This document shows, piece after piece, positions 43,701 to 55,870 of a stretch of 64,000 nucleotides of DNA; within the stretch, counting starts at the first letter, position 1, and every line of letters starts with the position of its first letter. A program made the translations under genes and the position numbers. The notes below the pieces were generated by a model. It had not been told where the DNA came from and searched no databases. It saw nothing but the letters and a program-made list of their open reading frames with translations. Origin of the DNA: Enoplosus armatus (lineage: Eukaryota > Chordata > Actinopteri > Centrarchiformes > Enoplosidae); contig NC_092200.1 in assembly GCF_043641665.1 (NCBI RefSeq), positions 13,336,194 through 13,400,193 on the forward strand. Reading direction: 5' to 3'.

Positions 43701-44585
43701 CTTTTTTAAGGATAAGTAACCTAATACTGTTATTCTATTACATAAAACATATGATAAAGTCATCATTGTTTGTACTTGTACTCCTACGCATTTTACCTCA
43801 GAAATAACAACAGTCTGACTTTGGTAAATCATGATGCAAGATATCAGGCATTCTTCCTCCCCACAAAGGAATTTTATAGGGATTCCATTGTGCTAGCTTT
43901 ACACATTGCCTTAACTGAGGTTGGATAATTATAGTGAACACCTATGAGCATATAATCAATCCACTTCTCTCTGCAGATGTTCACCAATCCGCAACGAGTA
44001 GTGAAACTAGCAATGAGAGTGATATTCAGCCTGGTGCTCTATAGGACAGGAAGTGGTCCAGCATAGACGGTGTTGTACAGATAATTAAGCCCCTTGAGGC
44101 AAATTTGTGACTTTTGATTTTGGGCCAAAGAAATTTACTTGACTTTTGCTGACTGCTGGAATATAGAGAGGTCATGTCTGATGTTTTGCCTCAAAAGCTG
44201 ATTATTACCATGGTGTTTCTCTTTGTGAAAATAGCTTTTATAATCGCTGTTGGAGACAGAGAGATGTTACCTTAAGAGAGAGTATTTTATTATGTATAAT
44301 GATTAGTTATTCTATTATTTCTAAAATGGCAAATTTTGGCTTTAAATCTGGTGTGGGCCCCAGAAGTCTGATCTGAAGTTGGAAGGTCCATTTCCCAGAA
44401 CTATCATAGGTCAAAACTTAAAATGGGAATTGATCCCTGTGGAGATCTGTCTACCTCAGCCAAGTAACAGTAACCGTTCTAACAACTGTGTCCTCTATGA
44501 GCCTAAATAATATTCCACATAATTAGGGTGTACTCTAGCTAGCCTAGAGGCTTTACTGGAAGCATGGCTTGTATTTACACATCTG
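43701..44585. other. AT-rich spacer
   Basis: Nothing recognised. Confidence 0.5.
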
Positions 44586-44639
44586 ACAGTTGAGAGAGAG
44601 AGAGCAAGACAGATGCAGAGAGACAGACAAAATGCGAGA

Positions 44640-44673
<34 letters not shown>

Positions 44674-44675
44674 AA
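44586..44675. repeat. (GA)n/(GT)n low-complexity cluster
   Basis: GA run at 44591-44604, GT run at 44640-44654 and GA run at 44653-44673. Confidence 0.85.
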
Positions 44676-45388
44676 GATGGCAGCACGCAGGAGTGATCCT
44701 CTGTAGACCACACTTCAGAAGACAGACATGGGTGTAAAGAAGCAGAGATGTAAATGAGCGCGTCCATCCATCCAAGGCCGCGTTCAAAGCTTTGTGAACT
44801 TTAAATACCACCCACCCAGCTCTGTCCTGTTGCCCGTCTGTCAGTGCCTGTCTGAAGAAAGGGTAGCGGACTGATCTCTGTAGTCAATGATTATGTGATT
44901 ATACCTGCTTAGTGCGTTACTACGTCATTTTGCAGCATGTCTGATAAGGAGTTATTTTTCAGGACTGTGTGTGGGTTAGTGTGAGTGGGCGTGTTGTCTC
45001 ACATGTTTGTGTGTTTGATCAGCTACTGTTCATTTTGCATGTGTAACTCATCAGTGTTGTGAGTACAGGATCATCTACGTTTATCCACTTTTTTTATGAA
45101 GCTACGATATGCCATGACATGTTTTGCTCTGGCAACACGCTAGCTAACATTGTATATTTTCTCCATGATTATTTAGGGAACAATATCCATCTTTGAATCT
45201 CAACCCCTGAACTGAAAAACACTGCTGTTGTGCGTTGCTCATCGCCTCCCTATTGTGTGGGATCTTCCCGCTCCCTTGATCACAAAGTAAGAGACAAATC
45301 ATCAGGTGAGTCAGAGGGAGCAGCATTCCTTCATCAACAGTTCCACTGTGAGCCTGAGAGTTACCACACAGTTAGACCCACAGACATG

Positions 45389-45390
<2 letters not shown>
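44676..45390. other. Spacer
   Basis: A donor-like CATCAG|GTGAGT occurs at 45305/45306 but without a convincing upstream exon. No gene. Confidence 0.45.
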
Positions 45391-45425
<35 letters not shown>

Positions 45426-45428
45426 ACA
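45391..45428. repeat. (CA)n microsatellite
   Basis: Uninterrupted CA from 45391 to 45419, with one T before continuation. Confidence 0.93.
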
Positions 45429-45823
45429 AACACCGACACTCTGCAGGTGTGCCATAAATTAAGTGCATGAGTAACTGTCTAGAAGAAGGAAGAGAAAAAA
45501 AGTGGTCCAAAGAGACATAAAATGCCAGCACACACTCATAAACAGATGTCTGAAGGTCTCCCTCACACATACACAGTGTTGTGTTTTTATGCGTAAATGT
45601 GTGTACGTACTGTACAGTAGAATGAGTATTAGCATAATGCAGGTTTACACAATGATATTGTGTTCCCAGCCACTGTTGTTAGGAAAGTAAAGTACAAAAT
45701 GTGGTTAATAGACGTATTCCGTTCTATTTTAAGACCACCCAGAATTGCATACAGTTTATGGCCTGTGTATATATTGTACTTTCTTAGGCACATTTGGGGG
45801 TCTAGTATCTTGTTAAAAGCATA
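45429..45823. other. Spacer
   Basis: Nothing recognised. Confidence 0.5.
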
Positions 45824-45857
45824 ACAAATGTAGTTAATTAGACAAATGTAGTTAATT
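45824..45857. repeat. 16-bp perfect tandem duplication (18-bp period)
   Basis: ACAAATGTAGTTAATT occurs at 45824-45839 and 45842-45857, separated by two bases. Confidence 0.9.
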
Positions 45858-47189
45858 CATTCAGTTCCCCCTCCTCAGTTTTCATCATTTTGGTTTTTGA
45901 ACCTTACTCACCTGTTCATGTCTCTTTCCCAGTCTATTGTTACTCACGTAGCCTACTCATGCAGGCTATCGGTGCATCTTTATGTAGTTGAGAGCATGCG
46001 AGCATGCTCCAGCGCACGGCTTTGTTCTGAAGAGGCCTGTCTATGCCAGTGACACAGAAATAATTCAAAAAATGGCTTCCCAGTTGCAGTCACAGTGGAA
46101 TGTGGCAGAAGGCAGTGGCAACTTGACAGTCCGGTTCTGCGTCGGTGTGTGACGAGCCAGACCAAAAGGTCACAGACTTCAAAGCCTGGAAGCAGCTTGA
46201 AAACAGAGCTCCGCGCCTCTGACAGCTACATAATATTTGTGTGAGTGTGTATGTATACCTGAGTGTGTGTGTTGTGAGTTATGAGAAAGGGGGACATTTT
46301 GAATTGTGGGTTTTAATGAAAGTCTGACAAAAAGAACTGCTGCTTTTTGTTGAAGGGTCAAGAGTAAAAACACTTTGATAATCATGTGTTACAGTAAGGA
46401 GGGTGGCTAGTGGAGCAGACTTATAAGTAGAAGGACCTGAGAACAGGATACTGTGGTAAGACAAGTCTTCAATAGTGAGTTTTTCCTTCATGCGAGCAGT
46501 CATTTGGTTGCTGCCCCAATTTTTGTATGTGCATATATAATTTTGGAACCAAATTGAGAGAGAGGAAGAGTGAGCGCTGCAGTGCACTTGACATCCAGTG
46601 ACCTACTGCAGGTTTGGCATGCACTTGCCCTTGGGAAACTTGATTGAAAGACTCAAAGGAATGTGAATCTGTGAGTGTGCGTGGGTTTGTGTACGTAAAT
46701 ACTCATAGCTGCAGCCAAGAAAGCTATTCTTTACCGAGGGATGCAATCAATACACAGACATCAGCGCTGACTCGCTTTGTCTCAAAACTCTGCAAAGTCA
46801 CATTTAACTTGGGCACTCACTTTATTTTTTCGAGGACTCTGGGAAATTAATTTGTAAGCCTGACACAAATAAACAGCTCATGCATAAATATGCCCATAAC
46901 TTTAAGACAAAAGGAGAACAGCTCTATCTTCGTTGCAAGGGGGGGATTTCTTTCCTTATCAAAGCAACACAGGGCAAGATTAAAGAGTCAAAATCCTCCC
47001 TACGTGTGTTTAGTGTGTGTGTGTGTATTCACTCCTGCATGCCTGCCCCCGGACGTTCTCTCGCCTTCTCCTCCCTCCCTCTCGTCACTCTCCCTGTAGC
47101 ATTAGGAGCTAGCTGCCAGGCTCTCCTCTTTAGCATCCATCCATCCCTCCATCCTTGCCCCTGGAGGAGTCTGCATTAATCAGTCCTTT
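45858..47189. other. Spacer with short GT words
   Basis: GT words near 46263-46272 and 47015-47026. CATGCATAAATATGCC near 46879 is POU-like. No gene supported. Confidence 0.45.
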
Positions 47190-47385
47190 TTTCGAAGGAG
47201 GTCCTGCTACAGTAGCTGTTGTGTGTCCTCCCATTTGTTACCATGCAGATGTGGCCTACAGTGAAGTCACATCAATCCTTATACAGTGGAATTACACGGC
47301 CAATCAATAACATTCAATAACAACAGGCCATTTGCCCATCGGCCTGTCCACTCTTTCATCCCACCCACTGACAATGGCCTCTAGT
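47190..47385. promoter_or_regulatory. Candidate conserved non-coding element
   Basis: Repeat-free block with GGCCAATCAATAAC near 47299, ACAGGCC at 47323-47329 and its reverse complement GGCCTGT at 47341-47347, GACAATGG near 47371, and a GAAGTCACATCA CRE-like word near 47262. Confidence 0.4.
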
Positions 47386-48690
47386 TTGTGTGCGTACTGC
47401 AAAGGTTACAGATTACACTGGGAAAATAACCAAAAATACTCACAAAATAAAGCTAAGCTAAACACTTTTTTGCACAACTTTGTACCTAATGTGGGGTAAT
47501 TTGAATCGGCAGAAACTATTCTAATTCTATTCTATATTCAAAAGCCATTTCAAAATGTTGCAAATACTAAAGGAGAAAGTGATTTATCTGTATGGAAAAA
47601 GTTAGCCCAGATGCAACGGAGTGATGCAATCTGAAAAAAAGCAGAAAACCTGTATAGAATGACCTTTGTCTCTAACTCTGTCTATGTTGAGTAATTCAAA
47701 TTAAATATCAGCATGGGAAAAGACAACTTCATTATGAAAAGGAAATATCTGAAATTTGAACATATGGAAATTCTGATCCATCCTACCTACAACAATGGTT
47801 TAGTTTGCTCCATCCTGAAGGATAATTAGACACACAAAGGTCTTGTGGATTTTTCTTAAGCTAAAGAAATGCTGTTATATTATTATAATAAATATATTGT
47901 AATATTTGAAAAGTCAACTTCCAAAGACAGGAGCTTAAAATCGAGGCAGTGACCGCTGAAAGTTCATAAAAACATCTTGGGTCATATCCTTAATTCTCTG
48001 CTAGTTTATGTTGTTTCCCATAGCAACAGGTACAAACCAGATGCAGGAAGGTTAGGCTTCAGTGGAGCAGTGATAGTGTTATGTATACAGATCAGGTTTG
48101 GATTATAGATGGTAGTTTTGTTCCATAGCAGATGATAGAATATGCCAAATGTTTTGTCTTTTTTAAAGATGAAATACAATATTGCAGCGGTCATAGTTAA
48201 GTACTTTAAGGTGCATTGAATAGATGCAAACTACCAATAGAAAATGGTGACACTGAGTCAGTTCCTGACTGTGGCAAATTATTCAAATCATGAAATTTAA
48301 ATTGCAGCCTGAGAATAGACAGCAAAATAAATTAACTAAAAGAGAGAAAAAAAGGAAATATTTTATTACCGAGTCCCCAACATTTCATAAGAAAATCTAA
48401 ATGTTCATTTGCTTCAGCTGTAGGTGGAGTTTGACATCATTTTCATCACAAAATGAGTCACCTACAGTTTGAACTCAACTCATCAAAATAAACATATACA
48501 GTCCTCTTGATATTGCCGGATATATAAATTTACAAGCATTCTAATGCTAACCTTCGACTCCCTGCAACACTGGGTCCAAATCAAGCTCTCAGGGAGTGTG
48601 CCAACGTGTCCAGAGGGCGTCACCACACATACGGTACTGAGCTACGAACAGACACCACTTCATGCAGCGGGTTTACAGTGGCTGCCAAAG
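47386..48690. other. AT-rich spacer
   Basis: Nothing recognised. (AT)-rich at 47875-47905. Confidence 0.5.
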
Positions 48691-48950
48691 GCCAGAGAAG
48701 AGAGGAGCAGGGTGGGTATTTGGAGAAAGAAAATGTGGGACAGAGAGATGCAAAGAGGAGGTGAGGAGAAGAGAAAAGGGAGTAGTGAAGAATGGGTGTA
48801 CAGAAGAGAAGGAGCAAGGGAAAGGATGAGAGAGTAGGTGGAAGATGGCAGGAGGGCAGCATGCAGATTGCCCAGGACCTGACTGGCATATTCTTGGACA
48901 GCTAACAGACGGAGAAAGAGAGAGAGAGAGGAGGGAGGGGTTGCGGAGCC
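48691..48950. repeat. Purine-rich tract with (GA)n
   Basis: The plus strand is mostly purine from 48691 to 48855, with GA at 48914-48930. It underlies the 212-codon minus-strand Leu/Ser/Pro frame at 48660-49298, which is rejected as a gene. Confidence 0.7.
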
Positions 48951-50439
48951 GGGGAAAGTTAGGGCCCTCAGGATGTTCTGTCCCACTGCCAGCCCCAGAA
49001 GTGTGGCTGGGAGATAGCAGGCCCACGTGCAGTGGTGCACCATACACACAACACACACACATGCACTGACAGGGAAAATGGGGAGATGGAGCAATACATG
49101 GATCAAGATGGATAAGAGAAATGGTGCTGAAAAGATAGGGAATACACTATAGGTATAAAACAGGCACTGCATACGGAAATGGAGAGGAGAGTTCTCAAGG
49201 TCTGCTTGGTAGATGATTGACTGCATAGAAAACTCAGCATCATCATTCATTTCCAGCCATTGCTTAGAATTTGGTAAACCCAAACTACCTCTTTTCACAG
49301 AGACCAGTAAGTAGCTGCATCTTCAGTCAGGTTAGCTGTCGTTCTCCGCTTTACTTTCTCCGTCTGTATCCTCCACTCTCATTGGCAATGTAGAGTGGAG
49401 GAGCTTGAGGCCATGTGTGCAGGTTTGGGCCAATTATAGGGATTCTCATCAGTGCCGGGCTGCCTTTTTGCTGCGGGCTCAGAGCACACAGACCAGCCGA
49501 AGGTCCACATGGGTCAACCCTGTACCCCTCATATCTCCACGCAATGAGCATACCTGGGAGATGCAGAGCTGCTGGTTTGGCAGATATATAAAAAGACAGA
49601 AAATGATGCTCTTTGGGCTTGATGTAAAATAAAACATGCTATTACTTTGCAACATAAGACAAACTTTTGCATCGGTGACATGGATGGTGCAAACAAACTG
49701 AAATAGCTGAAAATTGTAGATTTCATTAGCTGATACAGGTATAGAAATGTTGTTGCCTACAGAATATTGATGTCAATCACAGGCTTTGTGAAACTGGACA
49801 GTTGTCATGTTACACATAAAATAAATTACTATTAAAACTTGCGTCTCTCGAAATTCAGATTCAGGAATCATAACATTAACTTCAACATGCACCTGTTGAA
49901 ACACAGGAAATGGTGGTTGGTGGAAGGATTTCTTGAAATAAGGCCTGAGATTTATACAGCCCTCTTTTTAGCCTAGAAGAGAAAGTAAATATGGATACCT
50001 GGTGAGTGAGGCATAACATCTGCAGACAAAGTGGTCAAAGCTCTGACGCCCATGAAGGCGCCATTTCAGAACTGTTTGTTACCTCAGTAATGTCCTTGTG
50101 ATTCTCTACTGTTAAAATAAACGTTTAAAATGAAGTGTGCTACGGACGCAAGGCGCAGTGAGAATGTCAAATTTCTAATGTCACACTGTGTGGCTCCTAC
50201 TCCTTATGTTCCTTTGAAAAATGAAGGTGCGAATGTAAATAAATTGCCACAAAGTTAAAATGATACTGGTCATTTGCCATTTGTATGAGTAAATGTGAGA
50301 GGAACAACAGATAAAAGCAACTATAACAATATTGCAATGATTTCTTCAAAGAACTGAAGAAAATAATAACAAAAATGTACCTATCGTACTGGCCCCTGAT
50401 CCACATACTGTGGATGTCTTCACTCGGGTTGGGTTTTAA
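48951..50439. other. Spacer
   Basis: A short CACACA run near 49044-49060. No feature otherwise. GTTAAAATAAACGTTTAAAATG near 50110 holds an AACGTT palindrome only. Confidence 0.45.
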
Positions 50440-50715
50440 CTTCCTTGATTTACCTGCAGGTTAACAAAGGGGGTACAACACCCGATGCAGGGTCTATAAC
50501 AACAGCAACAACAGCAATACTTCAAGTATACATTTTATTCAGCCATAATTACCAGCTCGGAGGGAAATTCGGCTGAGAAACTGGATTAAGCATGACTGAA
50601 TCTTCTTAAGTGGTTAGAAAATCAAAGCGCACTGAATGTTTGCCCCATACTCATTGGCTTCGGGATGAAAGGCTTGGCCGAGGTTCGTGAACTAGCACCG
50701 ACACCAGGAAGGTTT
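50440..50715. promoter_or_regulatory. Candidate conserved non-coding element
   Basis: Repeat-poor block with GCCATAATTACC near 50541, GGATTAAGC near 50583, TCF/LEF ATCAAAG at 50621-50627, and CpGs near 50484, 50556, 50571, 50629, 50661, 50679, 50687 and 50699. A short (CAA)n lies near 50498-50515. Strong enhancer-like texture. Confidence 0.45.
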
Positions 50716-50938
50716 TTTTTTTGTCAAATTATCTGCTTTTATACAACTAGAACTTTGAACAGTGCTGGTCTGTGTGTTTGCTACTGAAACAGAATCTCAA
50801 ACATGGCCTGGAACTGTGTGTCTTGGAGAAGGAACCAAACTTGTGGCCTGTTTGGCGCGGTTGCAGCAGCGCAGCCCTGAAAGTGGATTGTGCTGGTGCT
50901 GTGGATTAGCAGGAGGCAGCAGCAGGCAGCGTGTGTAC

Positions 50939-50970
50939 GTGTGTGTGTGTGTGTGTGTGTATGTGTGTGT
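50939..50970. repeat. (GT)n microsatellite
   Basis: GT with one AT interruption at 50961. Confidence 0.93.
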
Positions 50971-51599
50971 GAATAAAGTATGTGTACGTGTCTGTGTGTT
51001 GGCGCTGGAGGCTAGCGTGTGGTGAGGAGGGAGATTCGCACCTCCATGCACGCTGCTGAAAACCTGCTAACCATTGCATTTACAACTCTCAGTATGGTGA
51101 AGTAAACACATTTTTAGTGAACCCCCCACCCCCCTCCTTTCCTCTAGAAGACTTTTTAAAGGAAAAGCAGCAAAAACTGATCCAACATCGCAATGCTATA
51201 CAGCAGGGATTGTCTTTGCCCCTAAAACAAACATTTTGGATTGCCAAATGATGCTTGTCATCCAAATGCAAACATTCCCTGATACCATCGCATGGACTTA
51301 AGCCTGTTGACAAAATGGGGAGCAAATCATGTGAGGTCATTGTCCCCACGGAAACTTGCACTGACATAAAAATGTACCCACTGAGATATTGCTAATTCTC
51401 TAAACACTAATTTGAGTGGTTTCGATTTTAAAACCATAATAAAAATACTCATGGGTATTTTTTTCTCTCTCCTAAGAGGAGAAAAATGAATATCAGACCC
51501 AGATTTCTATCCCACAATGCATTTGGAGTTGTAAGTTGAAGAGGAGGAGAGGCAGACAGGGGAAGCTTTAAATCTGTGTCAAAAAGAGACATTAGGCCT
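50971..51599. other. Spacer
   Basis: Nothing recognised. A C-rich run lies at 51121-51140. Confidence 0.5.
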
Positions 51600-51745
51600 G
51601 TGCAAGATGTTCATTTAGGAAACCTGGTGTGAAGGTAGGTACGTCGGTGGCCCATTAATTACAATAATCACATCGTAGGTGTTAGAATAATTCATTAACT
51701 CAGATTTAGTTAAGGCTTCATTTAATAAGTCCTTGTTGGTCAGGA
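51600..51745. promoter_or_regulatory. Candidate homeodomain-rich element
   Basis: ATTAATTA at 51654-51661 plus at least five further TAAT/ATTA cores to about 51728 lie in unique sequence containing CpGs near 51642, 51645 and 51674. Confidence 0.45.
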
Positions 51746-51810
51746 GAATAAGAGACAGGAGAGAGGAAGGTGGGAGGGAGACAGAGATAGAAGGAAAGAA
51801 AGGGAGGGGA

Positions 51811-51855
<45 letters not shown>

Positions 51856-52060
51856 CAGGGTGCCTATTAAACCACAAGGCCTGGATTGTCAATTTGTGTT
51901 TGAGCGTTCCACTGGGGGAACTGTTCCATCCTTTTTAAGAGATATATCATTTTATAAAAGACCAAAGGGAGGGAAAAGGAGACAAAAACTGGGGGGATGG
52001 AAGGGTGGTGGTGATACAAGGAGGGATGGATGGAGGGAGTTACGGAGGAGGGGTGGTTGG
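51746..52060. repeat. Purine-rich tract with (GA)20
   Basis: The plus strand is purine-rich over most of this interval. GA is uninterrupted at 51814-51853 (40 bp). A non-purine island at 51855-51955 holds CCTATTAAACCACAAGG. Confidence 0.85.
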
Positions 52061-52069
52061 TTAGGGAAT

Positions 52070-52314
52070 CAGTTTTGCCTACTATATTTAACTGACCCAT
52101 AAATCTGTTTTTAAATTCCCCTCCATTTAAAAACGCCCTGGCGAACTGGAGAGAAGAGAAGGCAAGGGAAGGGAGGAAGGGAGGGTTTTTCTTTTTTGCG
52201 CCGGCTGTTAAGTACCACAATCCATGCATAGCCGGCGCTACATTTATCCTAACAATGTAATTGGTCCAGCTCCCTTGGCTGGTGGCTCAGTTACTGGCCC
52301 TCCCTCAGGCCCCC

Positions 52315-52318
<4 letters not shown>
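52070..52318. promoter_or_regulatory. Candidate element with GC-rich inverted repeat
   Basis: GCGCCGGCT at 52198-52206 and AGCCGGCGC at 52230-52238 form a perfect 9-bp inverted repeat around a 23-base AT-rich spacer. Homeodomain- and MEF2-like words (CTATATTTAAC near 52082) lie upstream, and GTAATTGG near 52257 downstream. A purine run at 52148-52186 separates the two halves. Confidence 0.4.

Positions 52319-52344
<26 letters not shown>
52319..52344. repeat. (GT)13 microsatellite
   Basis: Uninterrupted GT run. Confidence 0.95.
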
Positions 52345-52345
<1 letters not shown>

Positions 52346-52510
52346 TGCGTGCGCAACCAAGGCCCTCCCTTCAGCCCTCAAATGAAAAGAAATCCCTGGC
52401 TTCCATTGAGACAGAGACTCACTGGGGGGCATGGCGGCTAGGCTAACGTGGCTAATGCTAACATAAACTGTACACACCTGCTAACAACCTCACTTCAGGG
52501 CTACGAGTGA

Positions 52511-52530
52511 GTGTGTGTGTGTGTGTGTGT
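52511..52530. repeat. (GT)10 microsatellite
   Basis: Uninterrupted GT run. Confidence 0.93.
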
Positions 52531-52859
52531 GGGTACTAGCAAGCCGGCTGGGAGTGGGGCTGTGGATTGCACCATAGGCAACAGATGAAAAGCAAAGGAG
52601 GTGGGCTCACACAAACACAAGTGCATACGCACACACATGCACAGACAACCCAGCACACCCCCCGCCCCCCAACCCTCTCCTCCTCTTTTTTTTGTCTTTC
52701 TCTCTGACACACGCATTTACAGTACACACACACACTCACAGACACCCACACACACTCTTTGCATTGAGCCTCGGTGCAATTACGAGGAAGAGGACAAAAG
52801 CTTCACAGACAGAAGCAACATAAGGGTCGGATCGCTGTTTTACCTGGAGCTAAATATCT
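52531..52859. other. CA-sprinkled spacer
   Basis: Loose CACACA words at 52620-52640 and 52720-52755. No gene. Confidence 0.5.
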
Positions 52860-53340
52860 AAAGCTGAGGGGAGTCAGAGGAGAGGGAGGTGTGGGAGAGG
52901 AGGGAGGGCAGGGGGAGGAGTAGAGAAAGAAGGATGGGGTAGGGGGACAAGAGGGGCAGAGCAGAGGAGAAGGGTGAAGAGAGAGGAGAGCAGGTGGTTA
53001 ATCGTGACTATTGTTGAGGTTGGAGAGGGAGTTTTGTTGATCATTTTCTTTTTATTTAAGTTTGAACTTGTTGAGGTTGCTTAGGAGGAAGAATTTTCAA
53101 GAGATCACAGACACGGGCAAATTGGGGAGGTTACAGATTACAGGAGGGGAGCGAGATAAAAGTAAGGAGTGAAAATGAGGAGATGATGAGAAAGGAGGCT
53201 GGGGCAACAGAGAGAGGTTCAGCAAGGATACTGGGTAGGGGGTGAGGTGAGGAAAAAGAGGGAGGTGAGAGTGTGGAAGAAGGGAGAGTTGGGGGTGAGG
53301 GGAGAGGAGGAGACAGAAGCTGCATAATGAAGCGCTGGGC
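52860..53340. repeat. Long G/A-rich polypurine region
   Basis: The plus strand is strongly purine-biased, densest at 52863-52995 and 53140-53310. Mirror-repeat and triplex (H-DNA) potential is likely. The Pro/Ser/Leu minus frame at 53131-53418 is its by-product. Confidence 0.75.
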
Positions 53341-53673
53341 TAATTTAGAGAACTCCAGCTGGCTGAAGCCAGAGGGCCTGAGCTTCCAGAACATCTGAAG
53401 CACCTCAATGCTGCACACGCATACAAAAAATACTACAACTCATACACATACACGCATGTGACATCCCTGCAGTTGTGCAAACATACACACTTTATACACT
53501 GAACATCACACACTCTCTTTGACCTGAACCTTCTTTTGCAATCTAACCTTGGCCACACACACACTCTATAAAACATCAATACATTGGTGTGGTGTGGCTC
53601 TGTGGATGTGTGTGCCTGTGTTGATGTTTGGGTTGGGGATTAATAAGGTCGAGGAGTTGGTTGATTCTCTTTG

Positions 53674-53699
53674 GTGTGTGTGTGTGTGTGTGGGTGTGT
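53674..53699. repeat. (GT)n microsatellite
   Basis: GT with a GG interruption. Confidence 0.9.
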
Positions 53700-54793
53700 C
53701 CGGGTGTTTGCATGCATATCAAGGAGTTCTTGGAGGTTAGCATGTTGGTATCTGTGAGTTATTTACATACAGTATCTGCTGCTCGAGTGATGTGGTATGA
53801 CTTTACATGTGACCTGTACATAATGCGTATTTAAATTTTATTAAGAATAGGAGTACAACACAATCAAATATTTCCCATTCAAATCATTCTTTCTGAATGG
53901 TTCACTGTATTATGTGTTGTCTAAGGAAGATTGTGAGGAAAAAAACGTGGGGGGGCTGGGGGGTTATTCAAATTTGATGTAATCTGTCTTTACAGACAGA
54001 TAAACAGATTTAAGAGATACAATATAAAGAACCCTTTGTTTTCCTGTGCTTCTACTCAATGCATAAACAACATGGTGCTGTACATGCCACAGTAAAGGCT
54101 AGAGACAACAGACAATAGTTCAATTTCAACGGTCGTCTTTGGCTGTCGTCTGTGTTTAGAACAATTCAGATGAGGATTGTGTACTTGAACTGTTGCCTAA
54201 ATAGGTACAAGTATACCGGCATAGATTTAAATAAATAAAGGCTAAAAGTATATAAGACAGAGCATTGATGCCAACTGTTTTTACAGAGTCTGTACAGATA
54301 CAGAACACAAACATACAAACAGTGTTGGGTCAGAGTTGTCAGTCACACTCAGCCGTCAGTCCCCTGATGAACAGAGCTGCCAACTGCCGCTGTTTGCCTT
54401 CAACATATTGTCAACCACATCACGAAGCTTTGAGCAGAACACGATGGCTGAAATGTTGGAGTAAAATTCCTTTTCTCTGAGGCTACATTATGGTAATGGC
54501 CTAAAACACAGCTGGATTAGAGCCTCTCTGGTTTACAACCATAAGGTTTCCCATCTGCAAACAATGCCCAACTATATTTTGTTGCCCTCCTCCATTTGGT
54601 TAACCTCAAGCCTTTATGGTTACCTAGGGGTGGCTCGGGGTGATGGCATTTGACTTAAGACTAGAGCCAAAGTGAAATGCTGACTAATCTGTAACATCTG
54701 GCAAATTTTATAAGAGAGAGAGAAGAGAGGGAGAAAATGATGCCAGGTTGGCAGGTGGAGGAGTGAGGAGCACTCACATTACATTTATATAAC
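53700..54793. other. AT-rich spacer
   Basis: Nothing recognised. Confidence 0.5.
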
Positions 54794-54813
54794 CACACAC
54801 ACACACACACACA
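54794..54813. repeat. (CA)10 microsatellite
   Basis: Uninterrupted CA run. Confidence 0.93.
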
Positions 54814-55397
54814 AGCAGTGACTAGACTTTCCATTGCCAGGGTGTGGTGGCTACTGAGGCCAAGCAGCTTGTTCATTTTGAACCCAGCCTCTTGACTGGA
54901 GTTGGATCGACCAATAAGCTTGCTCGACAAAATGTTAAGAACTAGGAGCTGTGAACCATGAATTCCAGCATAATCACGCGGTATAAGAAAGCAACATTGG
55001 CAACTTATCCTGGAATGTGATAAATTGGTTATTGTAGCAATATAGATTTGCATCAATTCCAATCTTTCCTGTATCTTTGTCTCCTATCTGGTGTCTCCTA
55101 TAAGTATGCGTAGTAAAAATGAAAAAGAAATCTCTATTTTTTTTAGCATTTATTTAGTTTTATGCTGTGCAAATCATTTTTGAACATCAATATGTCTGTT
55201 TGTCAAAAGAAAGAGTTGTTTTCATTTGTGTTGTAAAGCAACCAAGAAGATCCCCTGTGAAATCTGGTAAAGGTGGCACACAACGAAAGCTGTGTAAATA
55301 AGAAATTGTTTAAGATGAACAAGTCTGAATGTGAAGGTGGATCTCAACTTCTGACTGTGTGAATTTGGGCTCTTGGTTTAGGGTTTCATCTAGGTTT

Positions 55398-55398
<1 letters not shown>
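54814..55398. other. AT-rich spacer
   Basis: Nothing recognised. Confidence 0.5.

Positions 55399-55444
<46 letters not shown>
55399..55444. repeat. (CA)23 microsatellite
   Basis: Forty-six uninterrupted bases. Thr-His and Cys-Val frames across it are artefacts. Confidence 0.97.
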
Positions 55445-55445
<1 letters not shown>

Positions 55446-55619
55446 CCACGTGCATACACTTCTACAGCAGAGACACTCTACCTTCCCAACATACTGAATT
55501 ACTCTGATAATCACCAGAAAAATGAAACCGCTATGACACACAATACAACATGAAAAGAAAAAGAAAAAAAAAAACATGCAACACACATTAACACAGAGTT
55601 TACTCCATGTTCTAAGCTG

Positions 55620-55870
55620 TACCATGCAGCAATCACACGTGTGGAGCGCACCGGGGCGAGAGGAACAGCAACAAATTGGATTTCCCAAGGATGATGGTGT
55701 GATGAAAGATTGTGTGTTTTTCTCATCTACCGCCAGTGCTGTTAGAGCGCGGCATGATTAAATAAAACCTTGCCCAAGTTTCAATAAACGCATTATAACA
55801 ATTGCATTTCCTTGACAAAGATTTAGGGACTGGTGTGATGCGATTGGATTACTGGGGAACATTGAGCTTT
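55620..55870. promoter_or_regulatory. Candidate conserved non-coding element
   Basis: ATGATTAAAT at 55754-55763, CAATAAACGCATTATAAC near 55782 and CAATTGC near 55799 lie beside a CpG cluster (55647-55662 and 55731-55751). AT-rich homeodomain or HOX/PBX-like words next to CpG-rich sequence are typical of developmental enhancers. Confidence 0.45.

Noticed and set aside
45230..45310. Possible exon ending CATCAG|GTGAGT
   Set aside because: The donor is good, but the upstream frame has no protein-like features and no convincing acceptor.
48660..49298. 212-codon minus-strand frame, the longest in the window
   Set aside because: Its Leu/Ser-rich C-terminal half comes from polypurine and GA-repeat DNA. 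The N-terminal part has no recognisable family and no splice context.
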